Of a DNA stretch of 40,640 bases, positions 9,609 through 18,224 are shown piece by piece. This DNA comes from Xanthobacteraceae bacterium. Its GTDB lineage: Bacteria > Pseudomonadota > Alphaproteobacteria > Rhizobiales > Xanthobacteraceae. The stretch is taken from positions 1 to 40,640 of the forward strand of contig JAIERI010000028.1 in the NCBI GenBank assembly GCA_019747015.1, read 5' to 3'. The position numbers and the translations under genes are program-made. Position 1 is the first letter of the stretch; the number at the start of each line of letters is the position of its first letter. The notes under the pieces are model-generated. The model was not told where the DNA came from, searched no databases, and worked only from the letters and a program-made list of their open reading frames with translations.

Positions 9609-10601
9609 TCAGGCGCTTTTGGTTTTGCAGGTTTTGGGCCAGGGGGTTTCCGCCACCGGCGTCAGCGGGCCCTTGCCCGCGAACCACGATCGCAGATTGT
9701 CGACGACAAGCTCGCCCATCACCGCGCGGGTATGATGCGTACCCGAGCCGATATGCGGCACCAATACGACATTGGGCAGTACCAATAGCGCGAGCGGTAC
9801 ATTCGGTTCGTCGGCAAACACATCTAATCCAGCGCCGTGAATGATGCCATCGCGTAACGCATCGATCAGCGCATTCTGGTCGACGACCGAGCCGCGCGCG
9901 ACATTGATAAGGATACCGCGCGGCCCCAATGCTGCGAAAATCCCGGCATCGATCATATGCTTTGTGGCCGCACCACCCGGCACAACGGCAATCAGGGTAT
10001 CGACATCGCTCGCCATCGTTTTCAGATCGGGATAGTGCCGGTAATCGACGCCATCCTGCGGCTTGCGTGAATGATAAACGATCGGCACGCCGAAAGCGGC
10101 GATACGCTTGGCGATGGCGCGGCCGATACGGCCCATGCCAACCATGCCGATGGTCCGGTCGCGCAAGGTCTGCGTCAACGGGTAAGCACCCTTCAGCCAT
10201 TTACCGTCGCGCAGAAATCGGTCGGCCTGCGGCAATTCGCGGATCGTAGAGAGAACAAGACCGACGGTGAAATCCGCGACCTCTTCATTGAGCACATCCG
10301 GCGTGTTGGTGACGATGATGCCCCGCGCCATCGCCGCCGCGAGATCAATGGAGTCATAGCCGACACCGAAATTCGAGATGACTTCCAGCTTCGGCAGAGC
10401 GGCGATCAGCGCCGCATCGGTCCTTTGCCGCCCGCGCGTCGCAATGCCGCGGATCACGCCGCCGAACTGCGAAACGACCGACGCAAGATTTTCGGAGCCA
10501 GCCTGATACACGACAAAGTCCTGCGCCAGGGCCGCATCGACCGCGGGCATCATCTGCCCCATGCTGAGAATGTGAACTTGATCCGGCACGGCGTCTCTCA
10601 A
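9609..10601 (-). CDS. D-isomer-specific 2-hydroxyacid dehydrogenase
   Basis: ISNFGVGYDSIDLAAAMARGIIVTNTPDVLNEEVADFTVGLVL, GMVGMGRIGRAIAKRIAAFG, INVARGSVVDQNALIDAL, VLVPHIGSGTHHTR. The track start is TTG; internal GTG/ATG starts are possible. Confidence 0.95.
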   Translation of the reverse strand: MRDAVPDQVHILSMGQMMPAVDAALAQDFVVYQAGSENLASVVSQFGGVIRGIATRGRQRTDAALIAALPKLEVISNFGVGYDSIDLAAAMARGIIVTNTPDVLNEEVADFTVGLVLSTIRELPQADRFLRDGKWLKGAYPLTQTLRDRTIGMVGMGRIGRAIAKRIAAFGVPIVYHSRKPQDGVDYRHYPDLKTMASDVDTLIAVVPGGAATKHMIDAGIFAALGPRGILINVARGSVVDQNALIDALRDGIIHGAGLDVFADEPNVPLALLVLPNVVLVPHIGSGTHHTRAVMGELVVDNLRSWFAGKGPLTPVAETPWPKTCKTKSA

Positions 10602-11326
10602 TGCTGCAGGATCTTGGACAGGAACTGCTGCGCGCGATCGCTGCGCGGCGTTCCAAAGAATTCGTCCTTGGCCGCGTCCTCGACGATGGCGCCCTGATCC
10701 ATGAACACGATACGGTTGGCGACGCGGCGGGCGAATCCCATTTCGTGGGTCACCACCGCCATCGTCATGCCTTCTTGCGCCAGCGCCACCATCACATCCA
10801 GAACCTCGTTGATCATCTCCGGATCGAGCGCCGATGTCGGCTCGTCGAACAGCATCGCCACCGGATCCATGGCCAGCGCGCGGGCAATCGCCACGCGCTG
10901 CTGCTGGCCGCCCGACAATTGCGCGGGGAATTTCTGTGCCTGCACCTTCAGGCCCATCCGGTCGAGCAGCTTGTCGGCGCGGGTTTCGGCCTCGGTGCGA
11001 CTGCGGTTCAAAATCTTGATCTGCGGCAGCGCGATGTTTTTCAGCACCGTCATGTGCGGAAACAATTCGAAATTCTGGAACACCATGCCGATCCGCGAGC
11101 GCAGCTTCGGCAGATCGGTACTCCTGGCACCGACCGAGATGCCGTCGACGAAGACTTCGCCTTTCTGAAACGTTTCAAGCCCGTTCATGCATTTGATCAA
11201 AGTACTCTTGCCGGAGCCGGACGGGCCGCAGATGACGACAACCTCACCCCTGCGAATCGTGAGAGAGCAATCGTCCAGCACCCGAAAGGCACTGTACCAC
11301 TTGCTGACATGGCTCATCTCGATCAT
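10598..11326 (-). CDS. Amino-acid-type ABC transporter ATP-binding protein
   Basis: Walker A GPSGSGKSTLIKCMNGLE, signature LSGGQQQRVAIARALAMDPVAMLFDEPTSALDPEMINEVLDVM. Confidence 0.96.
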   Translation of the reverse strand: MIEMSHVSKWYSAFRVLDDCSLTIRRGEVVVICGPSGSGKSTLIKCMNGLETFQKGEVFVDGISVGARSTDLPKLRSRIGMVFQNFELFPHMTVLKNIALPQIKILNRSRTEAETRADKLLDRMGLKVQAQKFPAQLSGGQQQRVAIARALAMDPVAMLFDEPTSALDPEMINEVLDVMVALAQEGMTMAVVTHEMGFARRVANRIVFMDQGAIVEDAAKDEFFGTPRSDRAQQFLSKILQH

Positions 11327-11976
11327 ATCGCATATCTCCGCTGCAACCTGCTCACGAGCCGCGAGGCGGTGAAACAGATCACCAAAAAGGTCACCGCGAC
11401 CGTGGTGTACAACTCGATCGGCCGGTTGGTGCTGTTGGCGATCACGTCGGCGGTGGTAAGGAAGTCGCGGACGCCGACGATGTAGACGATGGAGGTATCC
11501 TGAAACATGATGATCGCCTGCGTCAGCAGCACCGGCAGCATGTTGCGGAACGCCTGCGGCAACACGACATGGCGCATCATATTAAGATGGGTGAAGCCCA
11601 TCGCGAGGCCGGCCTGCACCTGCCCGCGTTTGACGCTGGAGATACCGGCGCGGATGATCTCGCAATAATAAGCCGCCTCGAACAGGATGAAAGCGATCAG
11701 CACCGACGAGTAGGCGTCGATCGGATGACCGACGATTTTCGGCGTCAGCACATAGAACCAGAAGATCACCAGAATCAGCGGCAGCGAGCGCAGGAAGTTG
11801 ACATAGCTGCCCGCCAGCGCCGCGACGATCCACACACTGGACATCCGCATTAGCGCCAGACACGTCCCCAGAAACATGCCGCCCGCGATGGCGATCAGCG
11901 TCAGCTGGAAGCTGATCAGAAGGCCGTGGAGCAATAGCTCCTTGTGCTGCAGAAGGACGTTGAAATCGAAATGCAT
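11323..11976 (-). CDS. Amino-acid-type ABC transporter permease
   Basis: HisM/GltK-like: RSLPLILVIFWFYV, EAAYYCEIIRAGISSVKRGQVQAGLAMGF. Confidence 0.93.
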   Translation of the reverse strand: MHFDFNVLLQHKELLLHGLLISFQLTLIAIAGGMFLGTCLALMRMSSVWIVAALAGSYVNFLRSLPLILVIFWFYVLTPKIVGHPIDAYSSVLIAFILFEAAYYCEIIRAGISSVKRGQVQAGLAMGFTHLNMMRHVVLPQAFRNMLPVLLTQAIIMFQDTSIVYIVGVRDFLTTADVIANSTNRPIELYTTVAVTFLVICFTASRLVSRLQRRYAI

Positions 11977-12698
11977 CAGCGCCCCCCCGCGAAGGCAGTA
12001 CCGGCAATTCGGGTCTTGCGTTCAAGGAAGCGCATCAGGACGATGACGCACAGCGTGACGCAGGAATAGAGTACGGTCGCGGCCGCGAACGGCTCGAACG
12101 ACTGAAAGGTGTATTCCTCGATCTGCCGCGCCGCCGCGGTCAATTCCATCACGCCGAGCGTCAACGCCAGCGACGAGTTCTTGAATACGCCGAGAAAATC
12201 ATTGGTCAGCGACGGGATCACCGTGCGGTAGCCGATCGGCAGCAACACGTAGCGATAGACCTGCGCTTGTGTGAACCCCATCGCCAGCGCTGCTGCGCCC
12301 TGCCCGCGCGGGATCGACTGGATGCCCGAGCGAACCTGTTCGGCGACGCGCGAGGCTGTATAAAATCCAAGTGCCACCACAGCCGTCCAGAATTGCGGAT
12401 CCGGCATCTCGCGCTTGACGTAACGCTGCGCGTCGGCCGGCAGGAGTTCGGGAATAACGAAGTACCAGAGGAACATCTGCGCCAGCAGCGGAATATTGCG
12501 GAAGATTTCGACATAGACGGTGCCGATGGTTCGCAAGATCTTGTTATCAAGAGTCCGCAGAACACCGATCACCGAGCCAAGCGAAAACGCAATCAGCCAG
12601 GCGTAGATCGCCAGAATGCAGGTCGTGGTAAAGCCGGAGACGATCCAGCCGGCATAGGGATCGCGAAACAGCATTCCCCAGTCCCAGGAATAATTCAT
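11976..12698 (-). CDS. Amino-acid-type ABC transporter permease
   Basis: VEIFRNIPLLAQMFLWYFVIPELLP, ASRVAEQVRSGIQSIPRGQGAAALAMGFTQAQVYRYVLLP. Confidence 0.93.
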   Translation of the reverse strand: MNYSWDWGMLFRDPYAGWIVSGFTTTCILAIYAWLIAFSLGSVIGVLRTLDNKILRTIGTVYVEIFRNIPLLAQMFLWYFVIPELLPADAQRYVKREMPDPQFWTAVVALGFYTASRVAEQVRSGIQSIPRGQGAAALAMGFTQAQVYRYVLLPIGYRTVIPSLTNDFLGVFKNSSLALTLGVMELTAAARQIEEYTFQSFEPFAAATVLYSCVTLCVIVLMRFLERKTRIAGTAFAGGR

Positions 12699-12747
12699 CC
12701 CTGCTTCCCCACGACCTTAACTCCCAAGCACTTATTAGATGAGCGAG

Positions 12748-13635
12748 TCAGTCTGCAAAGGCATTCAGCCGCAGTGCGTTCTTGAGATCGTCGTTCATCG
12801 GCAGATTGATATTGGTCGGACCCGGGTCGAACCATTTCTTGTACATCTCGAAAATCTCGCCCGAGGTGTAGAGGTTCGACATCACCCTGAGACCGATCGC
12901 ACGCAGCTCGGTGTCATTCTTCGGAATCATGATGGAGAACGGATCGTAGGAATAAAACGGGCCGACGACTTCATAGTCGTCTGGGTTCTTCGCCATGGTG
13001 CGGATGCCGTACAGCACCACGTCGTTCGAGGTGTAGGCGTCGGCGCGGCCCTGTTCGAGATTGAGCAGCGCCTGCGGATGATCCTTCACCTTGACGACAT
13101 TGACCTTGAGCTTGCGCTTTTCGATTTCGGCCAGCGCGGCCTTCTCATTGGTGGTTCCGGCCAGTGCCAGCAATGTCTTGCCGCCATCAAGGTCTTCGAT
13201 CTTGGTGATGCCCGAACCCTTGCGCACCAGAAGTTTTGTGCCGGTGATGAAGTCTGGAGTGAGGAACTCGACCTGCTTCATGCGGCCGGTGGTAATGGTG
13301 GTGGACGAACATTCCGCGTTGGCCGTGCCGTTGGCGATCACCGGAATACGGGTCTGCGGGGTGATCGGGACATATTTGATGTCGATCTTGTCGAGCTTGT
13401 ACTCGGCCTTGATCGCCTCGGCGATCTTCAGACAGATGTCGATGGCGTAACCCTTGGGGGTGCCGCTGGAGTCGATGAAGGAGAACGGGACGGATTCCTC
13501 GCGATAAGCAATCGCGAAGGTCTTGCTGGCGACAATCTTCTCCAGCGAACTGCCGGCAGATTGCGCGAATGCGGATGGACTGGTGGCGGCAGAGATCGCG
13601 ATGACGCCCGCGACAGCGATAGCGCGTTTCAACAT
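12748..13635 (-). CDS. Amino-acid-type ABC transporter substrate-binding protein
   Basis: Signal peptide MLKRAIAVAGVIAISAATSPSAFAQ; FAIAYREESVPFSFIDSSGTPKGYAIDICLKIAEAI. Start set at the signal-peptide Met (track ORF extends to 13731). Confidence 0.93.
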   Translation of the reverse strand: MLKRAIAVAGVIAISAATSPSAFAQSAGSSLEKIVASKTFAIAYREESVPFSFIDSSGTPKGYAIDICLKIAEAIKAEYKLDKIDIKYVPITPQTRIPVIANGTANAECSSTTITTGRMKQVEFLTPDFITGTKLLVRKGSGITKIEDLDGGKTLLALAGTTNEKAALAEIEKRKLKVNVVKVKDHPQALLNLEQGRADAYTSNDVVLYGIRTMAKNPDDYEVVGPFYSYDPFSIMIPKNDTELRAIGLRVMSNLYTSGEIFEMYKKWFDPGPTNINLPMNDDLKNALRLNAFAD

Positions 13636-13721
13636 GGTGTCTCCCTGGGACGATTGCCTTTTGGCCGTTGGTTTCCGGCTCATTAATTTCCCGGGCGGTA
13701 ACGTCCTGTGCGCCTGTCCGC

Positions 13722-13740
13722 TTGTCAACAATATTATTGA
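13722..13740. promoter_or_regulatory. Candidate GntR-type operator in the divergent intergenic region
   Basis: TTGTCAACAATATTATTGA: TTGT-CA-ACAA fits the GntR GT..AC scheme, and TCAAcAATATTaTTGA is a near-perfect 16-bp palindrome; lies between the ABC operon and the GntR gene. Confidence 0.5.
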
Positions 13741-13816
13741 TAACTAAATTGCCGCATGAGCAAGTGCGCCTGTAACCCGATGCCGCTCCTCATAATGAAG
13801 GATACGTGACGCCGCT

Positions 13817-14506
13817 ATGGCCCGCCTCGCCGCGAAAGATGCAAAACCACCCTCCACGACAGCAAAACGGCTGGCGTCTGTCACAGGCGTGGTCGAACGC
13901 ATCGAAGAAGATATCGTTCTGGGCCGGCTGCATCCACGCGAGCGCCTGATCGAAGACGAACTGATGGAGCGGTTCGGCGCCAAGCGCCATGTGATCCGTC
14001 AGGCGCTGCTGGATCTGGAACGGATGGGCGTGATCGAGCGCGTGCCGAATCGCGGCGCACAGGTCCGCTCCTATACCGCCGAGGCGGTGCAACATCTGTA
14101 CGAAATGCGCGACATGCTGGAGACCACCGCAGCCGGTCTGATCCCGATGCCGCTGCCGGAGGCGGCGCTGGACGAATTGCGGAAAATTCAAGGACTGCAT
14201 GAAGACGCGGTGCGTAAAGGCGACCTGAAGCGGGTGTTCCGCCAAAACATAGCCTTTCACTGGGCACTGTTCGCCAATTGCGGCAACCCGTATCTGACGG
14301 CGGCGATCAACGATTACTCGCACCGCGCGCATGTGATCCGGTTTCATTCGCTCAACCAGCGCCGCTACATGCTGCGCGCCCGCGACGAACACCGGGCGAT
14401 GATCGTCGCGATCGAGGCCTGCGACCGGCCGACGCTGATCGACCTGTGCCGCAAGCATCTGACACCGTCCAAGGATGCGTACCTGAAGCTGCTGCCCCGC
14501 GAATGA
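13817..14506 (+). CDS. GntR-family (FCD) transcriptional regulator
   Basis: VVERIEEDIVLGRLHPRERLIEDELMERFGAKRHVIRQALLDLERMGVIERVPNRGAQVRSYT winged HTH plus FCD domain. Confidence 0.93.
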   Translation: MARLAAKDAKPPSTTAKRLASVTGVVERIEEDIVLGRLHPRERLIEDELMERFGAKRHVIRQALLDLERMGVIERVPNRGAQVRSYTAEAVQHLYEMRDMLETTAAGLIPMPLPEAALDELRKIQGLHEDAVRKGDLKRVFRQNIAFHWALFANCGNPYLTAAINDYSHRAHVIRFHSLNQRRYMLRARDEHRAMIVAIEACDRPTLIDLCRKHLTPSKDAYLKLLPRE

Positions 14507-14711
14507 ATTGAATGCATTGCGCGCCCGGCAAGGTAACAGCGCATGTCGAGCATCCGAGTCACTGGCATCATATTGTCGTGAGATGAACCGGATCGCCGAT
14601 TTGTAATTTCAATTTTCTGAAACTTCCCGTTCGCAGAAACGATGGCGAAACGCTAATCTGGTTTCCTCACTTGAGCGATACGGCTTAATCAGCAGGTAGC
14701 GGGAGAGACGA

Positions 14712-15062
14712 ATGTCGAAGACCGTGGCGGAATTACTGGTCGGTGTGCTCGAACAGGTTGGCGTCAAGCAGATATTCGGACTGATCGGCGACTCGCTCAA
14801 TCCGCTGGGGGATGCTGTCAGACGAAGCAAGATCGAGTGGATCCGCGTGCGCCACGAAGAAGGCGCCGCGCTCGCCGCGGCAGGCCAGGCCAAGCTGACC
14901 GGCCAGCTCGGGGTCTGCGCCGGCCCCACCGGACCCGGCAGCACTTGTCGCATTGTCGTCGCGGAAGGGGCGCCGAATGTGCCGCATGTCGAACTCGACA
15001 AGATCGAGAATTACGCCGTGACGAAAATCAAGGAAGCCGTATTGGCCGTCACAGGCGGCTAA
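14712..15062 (+). pseudogene. Internally deleted thiamine-pyrophosphate enzyme (PoxB/acetolactate-synthase-like) remnant
   Basis: N-term MSKTVAELLVGVLEQVGVKQIFGLIGDSLNPLGDAVRR...VCAGPTGPGST is classic PoxB-like but jumps straight to a C-terminal-like tail NVPHVELDKIENYAVTKIKEAVLAVTGG; only 116 aa versus about 550-600 aa expected. Confidence 0.7.
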
Positions 15063-15098
15063 CGAGAATGCCGCCCAACCGACTGGAAAAGTAAAATC

Positions 15099-15611
15099 AT
15101 GCCCGATCATTCCGACCATCACGATCATGCCCATGAGCATGGGGACACTCGCTGGAAGAATGACGGGGTGCGCGTGATCCCCGGCAACCAGCTCGATCCG
15201 AACGTTCCGTCAACCGCCGGCATGGACAGGAAAGCGGCGATCAATTTCGCACGCGTCGGCGCGCAAAAGCTCTGGGCAGGAACCGTCACCATCAAACCCG
15301 ATGCGAAAACAGGCGCGCATCATCACGGCCATCTCGAAAGCATCATCTATGTCGTAAGCGGCAAGGCACGCATGCGCTGGGGCGAACATCTGCAGTTCAC
15401 GGCTGAAGCCAACCCGGGCGATTTTATTTTCATTCCGCCTTACGTGCCGCATCAGGAAATCAACGCCAGCCCGGATCAGATTCTCGAATGCGTGCTCGTG
15501 CGCAGCGATGGCGAGGCCATTGCCATCAATCTGGATATTGAACCGGTCGAAAGGCCGGAAACGGTTCTTTGGATCGATCCGATCCACCGCGACCCTGCCG
15601 AGAAGAAATGA
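15099..15611 (+). CDS. Cupin-domain protein with His-rich N-terminus
   Basis: MPDHSDHHDHAHEHGD; KTGAHHHGHLESIIYVVSGKARMRWG...NPGDFIFIPPYVPHQEIN. Confidence 0.9.
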   Translation: MPDHSDHHDHAHEHGDTRWKNDGVRVIPGNQLDPNVPSTAGMDRKAAINFARVGAQKLWAGTVTIKPDAKTGAHHHGHLESIIYVVSGKARMRWGEHLQFTAEANPGDFIFIPPYVPHQEINASPDQILECVLVRSDGEAIAINLDIEPVERPETVLWIDPIHRDPAEKK

Positions 15612-15761
15612 TTCCCGGCTGACAAATCGCGACGCCGAACCGGGTCGCTGCGTCCCAATCTCCTCCCGTAATTTCTTCTGCGAGGCGCCTTTGGCCTCCT
15701 GCCGCGCCGATTTGCGCTGCAGCATGCCGCCGCAACACATGAAATACTTGTTCCATGCAAG

Positions 15762-15771
15762 TGATATATCA
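15762..15771. promoter_or_regulatory. Candidate operator TGATATATCA upstream of the MFS gene
   Basis: Perfect 10-bp palindrome; related to TGATATGACA at 15799-15808, TGACATATCT at 17404-17413 and TGACATATCA at 21255-21264. Confidence 0.45.
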
Positions 15772-15798
15772 ATGATCGATTGACAGACCACCCCCTGT

Positions 15799-15808
15799 TG
15801 ATATGACA
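15799..15808. promoter_or_regulatory. Second candidate operator TGATATGACA upstream of the MFS gene
   Basis: One mismatch from TGATATGTCA; 37 bp from the first site. Confidence 0.35.
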
Positions 15809-15867
15809 TTTCGAGGCAGTCCGGAGCGGCATCAAGAACGCCCGGGTCAAACTCAGGGGAGGACACC

Positions 15868-17277
15868 ATGACTGCTTTGGATGCATCGAAAGATGCTGGA
15901 CTACTGGCTTCGGCCAAGGCCACACGCACGGCACAGGCCGCACAGGTCGCCGATATCGCGGGCCGTCTCGAGCGGCTACCACTGACATCATATCAAAAGG
16001 GGATCTTCGCGATCATTGCGACCGCGTGGTTCTTCGACAGCATGGATCTGGGGGCGCTCACTTTTGTCCTTGGTTCAATCAAGCAGACGTTTCAGCTTTC
16101 CACCGCCGAGGCGGGTTTGCTATCGAGCATGAGTTTCCTCGGCATGTTTCTGGGCGCCGCATCCGCCGGCCTCCTGGCCGACCGTTTCGGCCGCAGCCGT
16201 GTGTTCCAGGTCAGCATGATCTTCTGGGGACTGGGTAGCCTGTTCTGCGGCCTCTCAACCACCGCAACCATGCTGGGTGCATCCCGTCTGCTGCTCGGAT
16301 TCGGCATGGGCATGGAATTTCCAGTGGCCCAATCGATGGTATCCGAAATCATGCCGGCCAAGAATCGCGGCAGATATATCGCCTATCTCGAAGGCTTCTG
16401 GCCCATTGGTTTCATTGCCTCGGGATTGCTGACCTATGTGGTGCTTCAAATCGCCGACTGGCACATGGTGTTTATCCTGCAGGCCATTCCTGCGATCTTC
16501 GTATTGATCGTTCGTCGTTACGTTCCGGAGTCGCCGCGATGGCTTGCTTCGCACGGTCATTCGGATCGTGCAGAATCAGTCATGCAGTGCATCGAAAAGA
16601 AGGTATCCGAACGGCTGGACGGAAAGAAACTGCCGCCGGTCATACCGCAGGCGGTCGTAACATCCGGCAGCATCGGCATCGGAACGCTGTTCTCGGGAAT
16701 TTATGCCAAGCGCACGACCATGTTGTGGACATTGTGGTTCTTTGCATTGATCGGCTTCTATGGTCTGACGACCTGGCTCGGAGCACTCCTGCAAGCCAAG
16801 GGCTTCCCGGTGACGAAGTCGGTTTTCTACACAATCATGATTTCGCTGGCCGGCATTCCGGGCTTCCTGTTCTCCGCATGGCTCGTTGAGGCATGGGGAC
16901 GCAAGGGCACGCTCGTGCTCAACCTGCTGGGCGGCGCGACGGCATGCTACTTCTACGGCGGCGCGACCGATCAGACCCAACTGATCGTGGCAGGGCTGTG
17001 CATGCAGTTCTTCCTGTTCGGCATGTGGTCGGCGCTCTACGCTTATACGCCGGAGCTCTATCCCACGGCGGTGCGGGCAACCGGCACCGGCTTTGCCTCC
17101 GCGTTTGGGCGCATCGGATCGCTGATCGGTCCCTATGTGATCGGTGTGATCTTGCCGACAATGGGGCAGACCGGCGTTTTTGCCCTCGGCGCGGGCGCGT
17201 TTGTGATTGCCGCACTGGCGGTGCTGATCCTGGGTGAGGAAACGAAGGGCCGAACCCTAGAGAGCATTTCGCACTAA
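15868..17277 (+). CDS. Major facilitator superfamily transporter (AAHS/sugar-like)
   Basis: 12-TM protein with GLLADRFGRSRVFQVSMIFWGLGSLFCGLS, YAYTPELYPTAVRATGTGFASAFGRIGSLIGPYVIG, LGEETKGRTLESISH. Confidence 0.95.
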   Translation: MTALDASKDAGLLASAKATRTAQAAQVADIAGRLERLPLTSYQKGIFAIIATAWFFDSMDLGALTFVLGSIKQTFQLSTAEAGLLSSMSFLGMFLGAASAGLLADRFGRSRVFQVSMIFWGLGSLFCGLSTTATMLGASRLLLGFGMGMEFPVAQSMVSEIMPAKNRGRYIAYLEGFWPIGFIASGLLTYVVLQIADWHMVFILQAIPAIFVLIVRRYVPESPRWLASHGHSDRAESVMQCIEKKVSERLDGKKLPPVIPQAVVTSGSIGIGTLFSGIYAKRTTMLWTLWFFALIGFYGLTTWLGALLQAKGFPVTKSVFYTIMISLAGIPGFLFSAWLVEAWGRKGTLVLNLLGGATACYFYGGATDQTQLIVAGLCMQFFLFGMWSALYAYTPELYPTAVRATGTGFASAFGRIGSLIGPYVIGVILPTMGQTGVFALGAGAFVIAALAVLILGEETKGRTLESISH

Positions 17278-17288
17278 GGCCCCGATTG

Positions 17289-17317
17289 CGGGAGGGATGA
17301 CGAATGCATCCCTCCCG
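17289..17317 (+). terminator. Strong hairpin downstream of the MFS gene, possible terminator
   Basis: CGGGAGGGATG-acgaatg-CATCCCTCCCG, 11-bp perfect stem, starts 12 bp after the stop; no strong T tract. Confidence 0.6.
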
Positions 17318-17403
17318 TCAATTGAACAGGGGTGCATACTTCCCAAGTTATGAATGATTCTATCGATGCAGCTCTCCACGGGCTGTTGCCGCTTGTCCGG
17401 TGA

Positions 17404-17413
17404 TGACATATCT
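17404..17413. promoter_or_regulatory. Candidate operator TGACATATCT upstream of the GntR gene
   Basis: 9/10 match to the TGACATATCA site at 21255; 42 bp before the GntR ATG. Confidence 0.4.
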
Positions 17414-17455
17414 GTCGTGCATCAATGATTTGAAAAGTGCGCATCAAGGGTCTCG

Positions 17456-18220
17456 ATGGCTGAAAACAAGAAGAAAGCCGCCTCGCCGGTCACTGTTCCG
17501 AAAAAGAACAAGCTCCCGAAGCGCGCGGGGTCGACAGCCGGGCCATCGGCCAAGCGGCGGGCCAGAAGCGTGTCGATGTCGCTCGAGGGCGATATTACCC
17601 TGACCGACAAGGCTTACGCCCAGATCGAAGAGCTGATCGTCACACTGCAATTGCCCCCCGGAACTGTTCTGTCCGAGCTGGTGCTCGCGGATCGTCTGGC
17701 GATCGGACGAACGCCGATCCGCGAAGCCCTGCAACGGCTGTCGCGCGACGGTCTGGTCAATATCCTTCCCCGCCGCGGCGTGCTGGTCTCCGATATCGAT
17801 CTGCGGGCGCAATTGCGTCTGCTGGAAGTGCGCCGCGAACTCGAGCGGCTGATGGCGCGTGGCGCCGCTGAACGGGCGACAGACGAAGAACGGGCACAGT
17901 TTGTGGAGATCGCTGCCGGCATGCGCCGCGCAGCGGAAAATAATGACGACATCCTGTTCATGCGGCTGGACCAGCGGTTCAACACGCTGGTGTCACTTGC
18001 GGCCCGCAACGAGTTTGCCAACCGCTCCATAGGGCTGATGAACGGTTTGTCGCGCCGCTTCTGGTATCAGCACTATAAACAGGCCGCCGACCTGCCCTTG
18101 GCAGCCCGGCTGCATGCGAACGTCGCGGAAGCGATTGCGGCACGCAATCCGGACAAGGCGGGTGCAGCATCCGACAAACTGGTTGGATATATCGAAAGTT
18201 TCGCGCGCTCGACGCTCTGA
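17456..18220 (+). CDS. GntR-family (FCD) transcriptional regulator
   Basis: KAYAQIEELIVTLQLPPGTVLSELVLADRLAIGRTPIREALQRLSRDGLVNILPRRGVLVSDID; Lys-rich N-terminal extension. Confidence 0.94.
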   Translation: MAENKKKAASPVTVPKKNKLPKRAGSTAGPSAKRRARSVSMSLEGDITLTDKAYAQIEELIVTLQLPPGTVLSELVLADRLAIGRTPIREALQRLSRDGLVNILPRRGVLVSDIDLRAQLRLLEVRRELERLMARGAAERATDEERAQFVEIAAGMRRAAENNDDILFMRLDQRFNTLVSLAARNEFANRSIGLMNGLSRRFWYQHYKQAADLPLAARLHANVAEAIAARNPDKAGAASDKLVGYIESFARSTL

Positions 18221-18224
18221 AGAC

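Noticed and set aside
9553-10200. N-terminal extension of the 458-aa ORF ending at 8824
   Set aside because: Overlaps the D-2-hydroxyacid dehydrogenase in another frame; the RraA-like domain begins at the ATG at 9552.
11323-13635. Assigning specific symbols (gltI/J/K/L, ssuABC, tauABC) to the ABC genes
   Set aside because: Family resemblance does not establish substrate; symbols would over-claim.
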